Source of the DNA: Desulfobacterales bacterium
GTDB lineage: Bacteria; Desulfobacterota; Desulfobacteria; Desulfobacterales; Desulfosalsimonadaceae
Direction: 5' to 3'
Assembly: GCA_018335195.1 (NCBI GenBank)
Contig: JAGXKN010000014.1
Span: 1 to 64,000, forward strand
DNA length: 64,000 nt
Part shown: positions 36,221 through 45,441 of the stretch, one piece after another
Layout: each line of letters begins with the position of its first letter
How positions within the stretch are numbered: the stretch's first letter is position 1
Notes under the pieces: generated by a model
Seen by the model: only the letters and a program-made list of their open reading frames with translations
Databases searched by the model: none
Told to the model about the DNA's origin: nothing
Translations under genes and position numbers: made by a program

Positions 36221-36391
36221 GTCATAAATCCGAAATCCGAATATCGAAATCCAAAACAAATTCAAAATCCGAATATCAAATTTTCAAAACATTTCTGCAC
36301 AAAGGTTTCGTTGCATTCGTTTTGAGCATTTGAATTTCGGTAATTGCATTTTTGTTTCGGATTTCGGATTTCGTGCTACGGATTTTTTATT
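36221..36391. repeat. Dispersed AT-rich intergenic repeat, family B, copy 4
   Basis: Begins AATCCGAAATCCGAATATCG and ends TTGTTTCGGATTTCGGATTT, again as mutually inverted outer parts with an AT-rich centre. It fills the gap between the converging YkgJ paralogue 2 and dapA-like genes and may replace a normal terminator there. Confidence 0.65.
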
Positions 36392-37426
36392 TTAATATTT
36401 CTCGTATGCCAGCCCTTCGGCAAATTTCGGGTCGTTTAGGCGCTGTTCGATGTCAATGCCGAAGAAATCCGCAGCCGGGACCAGGACATGGGGGGCATTG
36501 ACATGCACCTTTCTTGCGGCTTCCAGAACCGTGTCAAGGCCCGCCTGTGTCATTTTTCCCAGTGGCTGCCGGCAGGGACCGGCAGGCATGCCCAGGATCT
36601 GCATCAGGGTCTTGGCCGGCACGGGATTTCTCGCCCTGCAGGTGACCTCGCCGTAAGGGGTCTTTTCGGTGGTTTTAATCGAGACGATGTCAAACAGGGG
36701 CTTTAAGTCGTCAAAAGTGCTTTTGGCCGCATCCGTGCGGCCTTCCAGGATGTGGGCGACCAGCTCGCTGACCGCTTTTGGCGCGATATTGGCCATCACG
36801 GAGATCACCCCGCCGCCCCGGATATCCGGATCGGTCATCATGTCATAGGTGATGCCGTCGTCTCCGGAGAGGATCAAATATTGATCCCCGCAGCAACGGC
36901 GGGTGCGGCGCATGTTCTCCAGGCTGCCGGTGGCCTCCTTGACGCAGCTGACGTTGGGGTGGTCTTTGAAAAGAATTGCCAGGTCCTCGGGAAACATCTG
37001 CGCCCCGGTCCGTCCCGGGATCACATACGGAATAACGGTGGTTCCCGGAAATTCCCGGGCCACGGGCGCCACATATTCCCGCCGGATTTCCAGGGAACTG
37101 GGCCCGTTGTAGTAGGGATCGACCAGCAATACGGCCTCGCATCCGGACTTGACCCCATGGCGCGTGGCTTCCAGGGTTTCCGCGGTGTTGTTGCTGCCCG
37201 TGCCTGCAATGCAGGTGCACCGGTTGCGGGCTTGGCCGGCAACGGCATCAATGACCCGGATGTGCTCGTCCCAGTCCAGGGTCGGACTTTCTCCCGTGGT
37301 ACCCACGGCAAGAATGCCGTTGATTCCGTTTTCGATCTGAAATGTGATCAGCTTTTCCATGCCCGCCGCGTCAACCGCATTGCCGTCAAACGGGGTGATC
37401 AGGGCAGTATAGCATCCTGGCTGCAT
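36392..37426 (-). CDS. dapA: Dihydrodipicolinate synthase-family aldolase with C-terminal extension
   Basis: The 344-residue class I aldolase of the DapA/NAL family has GTTGESPTLDWDEH, VDPYYNGPSS, VIPYVIPGRTG (active Tyr) and the Schiff-base Lys in SCVKEATGSLENM. The C-terminus is about 50 residues longer than E. coli DapA and ends with a tail (LVPAADFFGIDIEQRLNDP). The most likely activity is condensation of pyruvate with aspartate semialdehyde in lysine synthesis; the change at the Thr/Gln positions of PYYNKPTQ and the tail leave another pyruvate aldolase possible. AAGGAGG precedes the ATG. Monocistronic. Confidence 0.85.
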   Translation of the reverse strand: MQPGCYTALITPFDGNAVDAAGMEKLITFQIENGINGILAVGTTGESPTLDWDEHIRVIDAVAGQARNRCTCIAGTGSNNTAETLEATRHGVKSGCEAVLLVDPYYNGPSSLEIRREYVAPVAREFPGTTVIPYVIPGRTGAQMFPEDLAILFKDHPNVSCVKEATGSLENMRRTRRCCGDQYLILSGDDGITYDMMTDPDIRGGGVISVMANIAPKAVSELVAHILEGRTDAAKSTFDDLKPLFDIVSIKTTEKTPYGEVTCRARNPVPAKTLMQILGMPAGPCRQPLGKMTQAGLDTVLEAARKVHVNAPHVLVPAADFFGIDIEQRLNDPKFAEGLAYEKY

Positions 37427-37541
37427 AGGCCTTCCTCCTTATTATGGCTTTGGCAGTCTCGATCACTGCAGCGTATGGGAAAGTTCTTTATTCGTTAAGC
37501 GAACGGGTCCGGAATCGATCCGTTGTTACCGTATTTTTAAT

Positions 37542-37570
37542 ATTATTATGAACTTCAAAAAAGGTGTCAA
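37542..37570 (-). promoter_or_regulatory. Sigma-70-type promoter of the dapA-like gene
   Basis: Perfect TTGACA (complement of 37565-37570), 17 bases, then AATAAT (37542-37547), about 115 bases before the dapA start codon, leaving a leader of roughly 110 bases. It lies in the 351-base gap 37427-37777, which also holds the divergent promoter candidate at 37662-37691 and no gene. Confidence 0.6.
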
Positions 37571-37661
37571 ATAAAAAATGTGGGCAACCCCGGGGAAAGA
37601 CGACGACAGGGACTGGCCAACAGGGGGTTTTATGAAGATTGCGCATCAAATGGGATTTTAC

Positions 37662-37691
37662 TTGACAATTTGCGGTCTCATTTTTTAGTGT
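37662..37691 (+). promoter_or_regulatory. Candidate promoter of the TPR gene
   Basis: TTGACA (37662-37667), an 18-base spacer and TAGTGT (37686-37691), about 85 bases before the TPR start codon. The -35 is perfect but the -10 matches only in part. Confidence 0.45.
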
Positions 37692-37777
37692 GCGATGATT
37701 CAATTATGAAGCCAACAGACTTCAGGCACGCCGGTTTGCTGCCGGGTGCAGAAAATAGCGGGGAAAAGGGAGTTTTT

Positions 37778-38404
37778 ATGACAAGCGAGAAAACAGTAGA
37801 CCAATATATCGAAGAGCAGCGGTTTTCCATCATGTCCAATCCGGATTGCGGGATGAGCCACTACAATCTGGCCACGGCACTGCTGGGACTGCGAAGGTTT
37901 GACGAAGCCGAAGAGGAGCTCAAGGAGGCCATCCGCTGCAGCCCCACCCTGGCTGAAGCCTATGTCCAGCTGGGAGGGATCCAGCTTCAGCGCGGGGATA
38001 TCGACGGCTGCCTGGCATATAATCAGCAAAGTGTGAAGGTGCGGGCGGCGTTTGCCGAAGGTCACGGCAATATCGGTTTTGTTCAGCTCCAGAAGGGGAA
38101 CGTGGAAGAGGCCATCGCCGCCCTGAAAAAGGCGATCAAGTACAATTCCAGGTTCATTCAGGCCCATGTTACGCTGGCCAATGCATATCTTTTTGCCGGG
38201 TTGGTGGACGAGAGCATTGATGCCGGTTTAAAGGCACTGGAAATTGACGAAAACTTTCCGGTTGCCCATAACAATCTGGCCATTGCCTATCTGGAAAAAG
38301 GCGACTATGAAAAAGCGGTCCAGCACTGTGATCGGGCCCGGGATCTGGGCTATGAAGTGGCCCCGGAAATCGTCTCGGAAATCGACAAATACCGCAAAGC
38401 ATAG
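37778..38404 (+). CDS. Tetratricopeptide-repeat protein upstream of dsrA
   Basis: The 208-residue cytoplasmic protein (no signal peptide) has about five TPR units, for example SHYNLATALLGLRRFDEAEE, EAYVQLGGIQLQRGDIDGCL, EGHGNIGFVQLQKGNVEEAI, AHVTLANAYLFAGLVDESID and AHNNLAIAYLEKGDYEKAVQ. TPR arrays bind partner proteins. The frame is open upstream, but the ATG at 37778 with GGGAG fits. It lies 221 bases before dsrA, which has its own promoter. I recall similar genes near dsrAB in related sulfate reducers, but a role in sulfite reduction is unproven. Confidence 0.85.
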   Translation: MTSEKTVDQYIEEQRFSIMSNPDCGMSHYNLATALLGLRRFDEAEEELKEAIRCSPTLAEAYVQLGGIQLQRGDIDGCLAYNQQSVKVRAAFAEGHGNIGFVQLQKGNVEEAIAALKKAIKYNSRFIQAHVTLANAYLFAGLVDESIDAGLKALEIDENFPVAHNNLAIAYLEKGDYEKAVQHCDRARDLGYEVAPEIVSEIDKYRKA

Positions 38405-38483
38405 GCCGGTCATGGGTTGCTGAAAAGGCGGATCAAAGTGTTTGCCAACAAGCGGTTTCCAGGCAGAAAGGAACCGTTTTTTG

Positions 38484-38512
38484 TTGACAATAAGCGCCAA
38501 CCATTTTATAAA
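38484..38512 (+). promoter_or_regulatory. Sigma-70-type promoter of the dsrABD operon
   Basis: TTGACA (38484-38489), exactly 17 bases, TATAAA (38507-38512): a near-consensus promoter, the strongest of its kind seen in the window. Transcription should start near 38519, leaving a leader of about 105 bases before dsrA. It fits a constitutive, very highly expressed energy gene. Confidence 0.8.
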
Positions 38513-38625
38513 AATAACCTTTTATTGTGGTTGTTATCGTGTCTTGCGATATTTGGCAGGTGTTTGTAAGGTCTCACAGGGATAAAGACGACGTGGCTTA
38601 ATTTTAATGAAAGGGAGGTATGACA

Positions 38626-39945
38626 ATGGCAAAGCATGAAACCCCCTTGCTCGATCAGCTTGAAAGCGGACCATGGCCGAGTTTTGTTTCGGACATGAAG
38701 CAGGAAGCCGAGTCAAGGGCAAAGAATGTCAACAATGTCGAATTCCAGATTCCCAGCAATGTTATTGAAGACTTGATGGGGGTGCTTGAGCTTTCCTACA
38801 AGGACGGGGAAACGCATTGGAAGCACGGCGGCATCGTTGGCGTGTTCGGATACGGCGGCGGCGTGATCGGTCGTTACTGCGACCAGCCGGAAAACTTTCC
38901 GGGCGTGGCCCATTTCCACACCATGCGGGTCAACCAGCCGTCCGGGCATTTTTATACAACGGAGTATCTCAAGCAGCTTTGCGATCTCTGGGAGTTCCGG
39001 GGCAGCGGGCTGACCAACATGCACGGCTCCACCGGAGACATTATTTTCCTCGGCACCTTTACCCCTCAGCTCGAGGAGATTTTTTATGAAATGACCCACA
39101 AGCATGATCAGGATCTGGGCGGTTCGGGGTCCAACCTGCGAACTCCGTCTGACTGTATCGGCCAGGCCCGTTGCGAATATGCCTGCTATGATACGCAGGA
39201 CCTGTGTACGCATCTGACCATGGAATACCAGGACGAGCTGCACCGTCCGGCATTTCCCTACAAGTTCAAGTTCAAATTCGACGGCTGCCCCAACGGCTGC
39301 GTGGCCTCGATCGCGCGTGCGGACATGTCCTTTATCGGTACCTGGAAAGACGATATCCGCATCGATCAGGAAGCGGTCAAGGGCTATGTCAACGGCGACT
39401 TCAAACCCAACGGCGGTGCCCATGCCGGCCGCGACTGGGGCGCATTTGACATTCAGAAAGAGGTCATTGATCTGTGCCCGACCGAGTGTATGCGGTATGA
39501 AAACGGCAAGCTCGAGATTGACAACAAGGAGTGCAATCGCTGCATGCACTGCATCAACGTCATGCCGCGCGCCCTGCGCCCCGGCAAGCAAACCGGGTGT
39601 TCCATCCTGGTCGGCGCCAAGGCGCCCATCCTGGACGGTGCCCAGATGAGCTCCCTGCTGCTTCCGTTTGTGGAAGTCAACAAGGAAAACGACTACCAGG
39701 AAGTCAAAGATGTCATCGAATCCATCTGGGACTGGTGGATGGAAGAGGGCAAGAACCGCGAACGTCTCGGCGAGCTGATGAAGCGACAGGGCTTCCAGAA
39801 GCTGCTGGAGGTCACGGGTGTTGATCCGATTCCGCAGCACGTCCAGGAGCCGCGGCACAACCCCTACATCTTCTGGAAGGAAGAGGAAGTGCCGGGCGGC
39901 TTTGATCGAGACATTCACGAGTTCCGCAAACATCACCAGCGATAA
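38626..39945 (+). CDS. dsrA: Dissimilatory sulfite reductase alpha subunit
   Basis: The 439-residue DsrA begins (M)[19 protein letters not shown], as in sulfate reducers. Siroheme-[4Fe-4S] ligands are in DCIGQARC (C-x5-C) and GCPNGC (C-x3-C); an inserted ferredoxin domain holds LCPTECMRY and [16 protein letters not shown]. With DsrB it reduces sulfite in the cytoplasm, handing sulfur to DsrC, the terminal step of sulfate respiration. Two ATGs lie close together; the second (38626) is seven bases after GGAGG and matches known N-termini. Confidence 0.99.
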   Translation: MAKHETPLLDQLESGPWPSFVSDMKQEAESRAKNVNNVEFQIPSNVIEDLMGVLELSYKDGETHWKHGGIVGVFGYGGGVIGRYCDQPENFPGVAHFHTMRVNQPSGHFYTTEYLKQLCDLWEFRGSGLTNMHGSTGDIIFLGTFTPQLEEIFYEMTHKHDQDLGGSGSNLRTPSDCIGQARCEYACYDTQDLCTHLTMEYQDELHRPAFPYKFKFKFDGCPNGCVASIARADMSFIGTWKDDIRIDQEAVKGYVNGDFKPNGGAHAGRDWGAFDIQKEVIDLCPTECMRYENGKLEIDNKECNRCMHCINVMPRALRPGKQTGCSILVGAKAPILDGAQMSSLLLPFVEVNKENDYQEVKDVIESIWDWWMEEGKNRERLGELMKRQGFQKLLEVTGVDPIPQHVQEPRHNPYIFWKEEEVPGGFDRDIHEFRKHHQR

Positions 39946-39959
39946 GAAGGGGGTTGATC

Positions 39960-41105
39960 ATGGCTTTTATATCTTCAGGATATGATCCCAACAATCCGAT
40001 GCAGGATCGGATTACGGATATCGGACCCAGACATTATGAAGAGTTTTACCCACCGGTGATCAAAAATAACAAGGGCAAGTGGCTGTATCATGAAATCCTG
40101 CAGCCCGGGGTCCTGGTACACGTTTCTGAAACCGGTGATGAGGTCTATACGGTGCGCGTCGGCGGCGCGCGCCTGATGAGTGTCAGCTTAATTCGCGAAA
40201 TCTGTGAAGTCGCGGATAAGCACTGCGGCGGTTACGTCCGCTGGACCACCCGGAACAACGTGGAGTTCATGGTTGACAGCAAGGATAAGGCCCAGCCGTT
40301 AATCGATGATCTCCAGAGCCGCAAGTTTGCCGGCGGCAGCTACAAGTTCCCGGTCGGCGGCACGGGCGCCGGAATTACCAACATCATTCACACCCAGGGA
40401 TGGATTCACTGCCATACCCCGGCCACGGACGCCTCCGGCCCGGTCAAGGGGGTCATGGACGAAGTGTTCAATGATTTTCAGGACATGCGGCTGCCGGCGC
40501 ATCTGCGGATTTCCCTGGCATGCTGCCTGAACATGTGCGGTGCCGTGCATTGTTCGGATATCGCCATTCTGGGCTATCACCGCAAGCCGCCCATGATCGA
40601 CCATGAATACATGGACAAGATGTGCGAGATTCCGCTGGCCATTGCGGCTTGCCCGACAGCAGCAATCAAGCCCAAGAAGGTGGAGATCGAGGGCAAGACG
40701 GTCAACAGCGTGGAGGTCAACAACAGCCGATGCATGTTCTGCGGCAACTGTTACACCATGTGCCCGGGCCTGCCGCTGGCGGACAAGGAAGGCGACGGCA
40801 TCGTGCTGATGGTGGGCGGCAAGGTCTCCAACCGGCTTTCCGCGCCCAAGTTCTCCAAGGTGGCTGTGGCATTTATTCCCAACGAGCCGCCGCGCTGGCC
40901 CAAAACAGCCGAGACGATCAAGAAAATCGTTGATGTTTATGCTGCAGACGCCAGGAAGTACGAGCGCTTGGGCGAGTGGGCCGAGCGCATCGGATGGGAG
41001 CGGTTTTTCGAGAAATGTGATCTGGAATTCACGCATCATCTAATTGACGATTTTCGTGACCCGGCATACTACACGTGGCGCCAGACAACGCAGTTTAAAT
41101 TCTAG
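39960..41105 (+). CDS. dsrB: Dissimilatory sulfite reductase beta subunit
   Basis: The 381-residue DsrB begins (M)[20 protein letters not shown]. It contains [16 protein letters not shown], the siroheme/cluster Cys in [16 protein letters not shown], and a ferredoxin insert with ACPTAAIKP and [20 protein letters not shown]. It forms the alpha2beta2 core of the enzyme with DsrA. It begins 14 bases after dsrA with a purine-rich site (AAGAAGGGGG). Confidence 0.99.
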   Translation: MAFISSGYDPNNPMQDRITDIGPRHYEEFYPPVIKNNKGKWLYHEILQPGVLVHVSETGDEVYTVRVGGARLMSVSLIREICEVADKHCGGYVRWTTRNNVEFMVDSKDKAQPLIDDLQSRKFAGGSYKFPVGGTGAGITNIIHTQGWIHCHTPATDASGPVKGVMDEVFNDFQDMRLPAHLRISLACCLNMCGAVHCSDIAILGYHRKPPMIDHEYMDKMCEIPLAIAACPTAAIKPKKVEIEGKTVNSVEVNNSRCMFCGNCYTMCPGLPLADKEGDGIVLMVGGKVSNRLSAPKFSKVAVAFIPNEPPRWPKTAETIKKIVDVYAADARKYERLGEWAERIGWERFFEKCDLEFTHHLIDDFRDPAYYTWRQTTQFKF

Positions 41106-41143
41106 ACCTGATTCGGGTACCGGAACGCCGGGCAGAGAAAAGC

Positions 41144-41177
41144 GCGTTGCGGCGCGGTTTGCACCGCGCCGCAACGC
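41144..41177 (+). terminator. 14-bp perfect hairpin between dsrB and dsrD
   Basis: GCGTTGCGGCGCGG (41144-41157) and CCGCGCCGCAACGC (41164-41177) pair perfectly around TTTGCA. Only ATTTAACATT follows, so this is not a full intrinsic terminator; it is more likely a partial terminator or 3'-end stabiliser that sets dsrAB mRNA above or apart from dsrD mRNA. Confidence 0.65.
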
Positions 41178-41206
41178 CCCATTTAACATTATAAGGACAT
41201 CGCGCT

Positions 41207-41455
41207 ATGGCACTGGACTACGAAGAATCCAAACAGAAAATCATTGAAGGCCTGCAGAAAAAATCCAAGTCCAAGTCCAAGTTTTACTTCAGCGATTTGG
41301 CCAAGATTCTGGATGCCAAGCCCCGGGAAGCCAAAAAGATCGTCACCCAGATGATTAATGAGGGCATCCTGGAGTTCTGGTCAAGCGGCAGTACCTCCAT
41401 GTACGGTTTGAAAGGTACCGGCAAGCAGGCCGGCGCTGAGCACGAAAACGAATAA
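41207..41455 (+). CDS. dsrD: DsrD, activator of dissimilatory sulfite reductase
   Basis: The 82-residue winged-helix-like protein has the DsrD core: KFYFSDLAKILDAKPREAKK, VTQMINEGILEFWSSGSTSM and YGLKG. It is restricted to reductive-type Dsr systems and, from recent work, is described as an allosteric activator of DsrAB; it does not need DNA binding for that. The N-terminal stretch KKSKSKSK is Lys/Ser repetitive. A moderate AAGG site precedes the ATG. Its presence indicates sulfite reduction and not sulfur oxidation. Confidence 0.97.
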   Translation: MALDYEESKQKIIEGLQKKSKSKSKFYFSDLAKILDAKPREAKKIVTQMINEGILEFWSSGSTSMYGLKGTGKQAGAEHENE

Positions 41456-41465
41456 TGCATTGTTG

Positions 41466-41490
41466 ACAGCCCCCGCTTTAAGCGGGCTGT
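41466..41490 (+). terminator. Hairpin after dsrD
   Basis: AGCCCCCGCTT and AAGCGGGCT pair with one bulged C over about nine base pairs directly after the dsrD stop. No T-run follows, so termination is probably partial and the downstream cbiA gene could still be read through. Confidence 0.5.
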
Positions 41491-41535
41491 ACATGCCATT
41501 GGGCTTTATTTCTATTTTCACTACCGGGCCGGACT

Positions 41536-42972
41536 GTGCTTAATGGGGCCGAACCAATTGAGATTCCCCGTGTTCTGATCGCCGGATTGCGCGGGGGATC
41601 CGGCAAGACGGTCGTGTCGATTGGCATGATTTCGGCTCTCAGCCAACTCGGTAAGCGTGTCGCTCCCTTCAAAAAGGGCCCTGATTATATTGACGCAGGG
41701 TGGCTGGCCCTTGCGGCCGGCCGCCCGTGCCATAATCTGGACCCCTTTCTTTTTCCCGCCACCCGTCTGTGCGCGGCTTTTTCCCATGCTTCCCGGAAGA
41801 CCGATCTTTCCGTTGTTGAAGGCAACCGCGGCCTTTATGACGGACTCGATACAGAAGGCACCACAAGTACGGCCTCGCTGGCAAAGATGCTTGGCGCGCC
41901 TGTAATTCTCTGCGTTGACTGCACGAAAACCACCCGGACCATGGCCGCAGTGGTGCTGGGCTGCCTGCATTTTGACCCGGAAGTCAAAATTTGCGGCGTG
42001 ATTTTAAACCGGGTGGCCGGCAGTCGGCACGAGCGAATTCTTCGGGCAAGCATTGAAACCCATTGCGGGATCCCCGTGCTTGGCACGGTTCCCAAGCTCA
42101 GCCAGGAGGACTTCCCGGAACGTCACATGGGTCTGATCCCCACGGTCGAGCATGAACTGGCCACCAATGCGGTTGATTCCGCCGCGCAGATCGCCCGATC
42201 CCATATCGACCTGGACCGGGTGATCCGGATTGCGGACCGGGCCGCTGTCAACCCGCTATGCCCGGAGTCTGCGCCCGCCGGCCTGCCCGAACACGGATAT
42301 GCTCTCCCCGGCCGCGGCAAGACAGGAGGCCGGGTGCGCATCGGCGTGGCCAGGGATTCGGCTTTCCAGTTTTATTATCCCGAAAACCTGGAGGCTTTGC
42401 AGGCGGAAGGGGCGGAACTGGTTTTTGTCAGTCCGCTTTCTGATGGAGTCCTGCCTGAAGTGGACGCGCTTTACATCGGCGGGGGGTTTCCGGAAACGCA
42501 TGCCCGGCAGCTGGCTGAAAATCTCAGGTTCCGTAATAGCGTCAGGAATGCCGTTGACAGCGGTCTGCCGATCTATGCGGAATGCGGCGGCCTGATGTAT
42601 CTGGGCGAATCCCTGGTGATGGACAATGCCTATCCCATGGTCGGCGTTCTGCCGGTTGTCTTCGGGTTTTCCCGACGCCCCCAGGGGCATGGTTATACGA
42701 TTGTCTCGGTTGAAGGCGGAAATCCGTATTTCTCCAGGGGCAGGGAGTTGCGGGGGCATGAATTTCATTACTCCCGGGTCCTGGAATGGAAAGGCCGGGA
42801 TTCGGATCTGCTGTTTTCCATGAAAAAGGGGCGGGGCATCGTGAACAAAAGAGACGGCTTGTGCTACAAAAACGTGCTGGCAACCTATACCCATATCCAT
42901 TCCCTGGGCGCACCCGATTGGGCGGATTCACTGGTGCAGGCGGCAGAGAGATACAGGGGAAATTCCGCTTAA
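41536..42972 (+). CDS. cbiA: Cobyrinate a,c-diamide synthase (CbiA; DsrN-like)
   Basis: The 478-residue amidotransferase has an N-terminal dethiobiotin-synthetase-like ATPase (VLIAGLRGGSGKTVVSIGM, then FKKGPDYIDAGWL) and a C-terminal class I glutaminase domain (ALYIGGGFPETHARQLAEN, Cys in LPIYAECGGLMYLGESLV, His near GHEFHYSRV). It amidates cobyrinate a,c side chains; next to dsr genes the same enzyme (DsrN) is taken to amidate siroheme for the sulfite reductase. GTG at 41536 is the likeliest start, though its ribosome site is weak. It is the last gene of the dsr cluster, ended by a strong terminator. Confidence 0.94.
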   Translation: MLNGAEPIEIPRVLIAGLRGGSGKTVVSIGMISALSQLGKRVAPFKKGPDYIDAGWLALAAGRPCHNLDPFLFPATRLCAAFSHASRKTDLSVVEGNRGLYDGLDTEGTTSTASLAKMLGAPVILCVDCTKTTRTMAAVVLGCLHFDPEVKICGVILNRVAGSRHERILRASIETHCGIPVLGTVPKLSQEDFPERHMGLIPTVEHELATNAVDSAAQIARSHIDLDRVIRIADRAAVNPLCPESAPAGLPEHGYALPGRGKTGGRVRIGVARDSAFQFYYPENLEALQAEGAELVFVSPLSDGVLPEVDALYIGGGFPETHARQLAENLRFRNSVRNAVDSGLPIYAECGGLMYLGESLVMDNAYPMVGVLPVVFGFSRRPQGHGYTIVSVEGGNPYFSRGRELRGHEFHYSRVLEWKGRDSDLLFSMKKGRGIVNKRDGLCYKNVLATYTHIHSLGAPDWADSLVQAAERYRGNSA

Positions 42973-42993
42973 GTGCCCTGGTCGCATGAAATC

Positions 42994-43050
42994 AAAAAAA
43001 GGCCGTGTGCAGATGGCGCTTTTGCACACGGCCTTTTTCGTTTTTTTTTT
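42994..43050. terminator. Bidirectional intrinsic terminator between cbiA and the cytochrome gene
   Basis: AAAAAGGCCGTGTGCA (42996-43011) and TGCACACGGCCTTTTT (43023-43038) form a 16-bp stem, followed on the plus strand by CG and ten T and on the minus strand by further T. It ends the dsr cluster rightward and the convergent cytochrome transcript leftward. Confidence 0.9.
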
Positions 43051-43090
43051 GCTTTCCCCCCCGGCTGGCGGAAAGCGCATATAATATAAG

Positions 43091-43537
43091 TTATTCGCCT
43101 TCCTTGATGTGGCACTGGTTGCAGGCAACCGGGCCGCCCTGCTTTTTGTGGCAGCCTACGCAGTTGACATGAACAGCGGTGTAGTAGGCGTTCAGCGCTT
43201 CTGCGTCCGGTTTGGGGCCCATGAAATCTTTGGGCGTTCCCGCGCCTTTGCCGCTGTGGCATTCAAAGCAGCCCTGAACGTCGTCTCCGGCCTTCAGGTC
43301 CGTGAGGGGTTCTCCGTTTTCGTCGTGATGGCATTCGCCGCAGCCGATTCCGTAACCGTCATCTGCGGTATGCTTCTGGTGGGAAAATTCGACGATCGGC
43401 ATCCGATGCTGGTCAAATGCGTTTTCGTTTTTCATCTTAACGGTATCCGGGACAGTTGTGCCCGCATAAAGCCCGGCTGCCAGAAATACCGCCAAGACAC
43501 ACGCGATTGCAGACAAGATTCCTAAACGCTTGCTCAT
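43091..43537 (-). CDS. Tetraheme class III cytochrome c (cytochrome c3 family)
   Basis: The 148-residue periplasmic protein has a signal peptide (LSAIACVLAVFLAAGLYAG) and four heme motifs, all CxxCH: CGECH, CFECH, CVGCH and CNQCH, with further axial-ligand His in FSHQKH, and ECHHDENG. Size and layout fit a small tetraheme cytochrome c3 of sulfate reducers, which shuttles electrons from periplasmic hydrogenase or formate dehydrogenase to membrane complexes. A GGAGG-rich site precedes the ATG. It is monocistronic with its own promoter. Confidence 0.93.
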   Translation of the reverse strand: MSKRLGILSAIACVLAVFLAAGLYAGTTVPDTVKMKNENAFDQHRMPIVEFSHQKHTADDGYGIGCGECHHDENGEPLTDLKAGDDVQGCFECHSGKGAGTPKDFMGPKPDAEALNAYYTAVHVNCVGCHKKQGGPVACNQCHIKEGE

Positions 43538-43610
43538 TGCTTCCTCCTTCGGAAACGGGTTAGAATATATTCTTTATAAACGCCTTTTTATGTATTTGCC
43601 AGGAAAAATA

Positions 43611-43639
43611 TGTGTATCAGTACTGACCGCAGATGTCAA
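43611..43639 (-). promoter_or_regulatory. Candidate promoter of the cytochrome c3 gene
   Basis: TTGACA (complement of 43634-43639), 17 bases, then TACACA (43611-43616). The 12-base palindrome AGAATATATTCT (43562-43573) lies in the leader between the promoter and the start codon. Confidence 0.5.
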
Positions 43640-43714
43640 CTGTTTTTCCCGCCAGGCAAGACATTTGCATTTCCAGGACGCTGCATAATTCCGGGGCTTG
43701 GGCTGAAATGCGGC

Positions 43715-44467
43715 CTATTCCGGTTCCTCCTCTGTGTCCGGGACATCCCGCTGCTTGCCAAAGACCCGTGCGCCGATAATACTGATTTCGTAAAGCACCA
43801 TCAGGGGCAGCGACAGCATGATCTGGGTGACCACGTCAGGCGGGGTAAGCAGCGCGGAGCCCGCAAAGAATATCAACAGGGCGTATTTCCGGTGTTTCTT
43901 GAGAAACGGCACCGTCACCAGCCCCAGGCGCGCCAGAAACGTGATCACGATCGGCAACTCAAAAACCACGCCAAAGGCCAGCAGCAGCTTTGAGGAAAAG
44001 CTCAGGTATTCCCGCATGGAAGGCAGGGCCTGGATGTTTTCCGTTGCAAAGCTGAGCAGAAACTTGAATCCGAAGGGAAACACGATGAAATAACCGAACA
44101 GGGCACCGCCGATGAAAAAAAAGGCCGAGACGAAGACAATGGGAATCATCATGCGGCGTTCTTTTTTATACAGACCCGGGGCCACGAACATCCAGAACTG
44201 GTATATGATCACCGGTGCTGCCAGCAGGAGCCCGGCCAGCAGCGATACCTTCAGGTAGGTGAAAAAGGCCTCCGGAATGCCGGTGAAAATCAGGGTTTCT
44301 CCCTCCTGCATCACGCGGATCAACGGCCGGGTGAGGATTTGAAAGAGGCGTTCCTTGAATATATAGGCGATCACGAAGCCGACAAATACGGCGATAAAAC
44401 ACCGGATCAGCCGGTCTCGCAGCTCCGTGAGGTGTTCGGTCAGCGGGAGTTTTTCTTCTTCATCCAT
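43715..44467 (-). CDS. tatC: Twin-arginine translocase subunit TatC
   Basis: The 250-residue, six-helix membrane protein has the conserved [20 protein letters not shown]-terminus that binds the twin-Arg signal, [20 protein letters not shown], and the [20 protein letters not shown] helix. TatC receives folded precursors at the inner membrane. The frame is open upstream, but the ATG at 44467 gives the family start; it overlaps tatB by eight bases. Tat export is needed for periplasmic hydrogenases and formate dehydrogenases, fitting the nearby Moco genes. Confidence 0.96.
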   Translation of the reverse strand: MDEEEKLPLTEHLTELRDRLIRCFIAVFVGFVIAYIFKERLFQILTRPLIRVMQEGETLIFTGIPEAFFTYLKVSLLAGLLLAAPVIIYQFWMFVAPGLYKKERRMMIPIVFVSAFFFIGGALFGYFIVFPFGFKFLLSFATENIQALPSMREYLSFSSKLLLAFGVVFELPIVITFLARLGLVTVPFLKKHRKYALLIFFAGSALLTPPDVVTQIMLSLPLMVLYEISIIGARVFGKQRDVPDTEEEPE

Positions 44468-44858
44468 GGTTCGGATCGTTTTCCCCGGATTGTGAGTTGT
44501 GTTTCTGCTCGTCTGCTGCCGGATCCGATTGAGATGACGACTTATCGGCTGGGCCTGCCGGTTGTTTCTGCGCGGTGGAATCGCCGCCGTATAAATCCTC
44601 GGGCCTTGTTTCCTGCCGGTTTTCGACCCGGTTGACATTCCGGGCGGCATCATCAAAAGGCTTTTTCACATCTTCAAAGGGTTTTTTCACGTCCTTTACT
44701 TCGTCGTCCATGGACGCCTTGAAATCCTGGGTGGCACTTTTGAACTCATTTATGGCCTTTCCCAGCGATCGAGCCAGGTCCGGCAGTTTCTTGGGGCCGA
44801 ATACGATCAGGGCAACTGCCAGGATCAGGATCAGTTCAGGCATGCCAATACCGAACAT
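44460..44858 (-). CDS. tatB: Sec-independent translocase TatA/TatB-type protein
   Basis: The 132-residue protein begins [20 protein letters not shown] then [19 protein letters not shown], a single N-terminal helix plus amphipathic helix. The Glu after the Pro in MPEL and the length suggest TatB rather than TatA. Two tandem copies of [13 protein letters not shown]-like text and a charged Ser/Asp/Gln tail follow. An AAGGAG site precedes the ATG. Confidence 0.93.
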   Translation of the reverse strand: MFGIGMPELILILAVALIVFGPKKLPDLARSLGKAINEFKSATQDFKASMDDEVKDVKKPFEDVKKPFDDAARNVNRVENRQETRPEDLYGGDSTAQKQPAGPADKSSSQSDPAADEQKHNSQSGENDPNHG

Positions 44859-44905
44859 AAATTGTTCTCCTTATGGATTCCGAATTTGCTGTCGCGCTCC
44901 TTCGT

Positions 44906-45403
44906 TCAGAGATGCGCGGCAATATGTTTGATTTCAGGGAAGATCAATTCCTTGCAGGCGAGCTTGCAGGCGTTGATGCTTCCCGGAATGCAGAAGACGG
45001 CCGTTTTCCCGATAATACCCGCGGCTGCCCGGGACAGTAGCGCCGCAGAGTCGATTCTTTCAAAGCTGAGCTGGGTAAACAAGGTGGCAAATGCGCCCAT
45101 TTTCTTGGAAAACATGGGCTGCAGGGCCTCTATGGTCACATCCGCAGAACTGATACCGGTTCCGCCGGTCAGGATCATTGCATGCAGATCATGTTCGCCG
45201 ATACTGTCTGAGACCGCTTTTGCGATTATCCGGGAGTTGTCTGCAATGACCCGGTAGACGGCAACCCGGTGACCTTCCTTTTCCGCCTGTTTTTTGATCC
45301 ACTGGCCGCTTTTGTCGTCTTTTTCGCTCCGTGAGGAGGAAACCGTGATAATGCCGGTATGAATGATTTCCGGCGCATTGTGCAGATGCTGTTTTTTCCC
45401 CAT
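44906..45403 (-). CDS. moaB: Molybdenum cofactor biosynthesis protein MoaB
   Basis: This 165-residue MogA/MoaB-fold protein has IHTGIITVSSSRSEKDDKSG, VIADNSRIIAKAVSD, the Moco-binding loop LTGGTGISSADVTIEAL, and SRAAAGIIGKTAVFCIPGS. It adenylates molybdopterin before metal insertion. It is encoded next to tat genes, which export Moco enzymes, and about 1 kb from mobA/moaE/moaC on the other strand. Confidence 0.94.
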   Translation of the reverse strand: MGKKQHLHNAPEIIHTGIITVSSSRSEKDDKSGQWIKKQAEKEGHRVAVYRVIADNSRIIAKAVSDSIGEHDLHAMILTGGTGISSADVTIEALQPMFSKKMGAFATLFTQLSFERIDSAALLSRAAAGIIGKTAVFCIPGSINACKLACKELIFPEIKHIAAHL

Positions 45404-45441
45404 GGTCCAATAAATCCGTATGTATGGAATAAACCGGTTTT

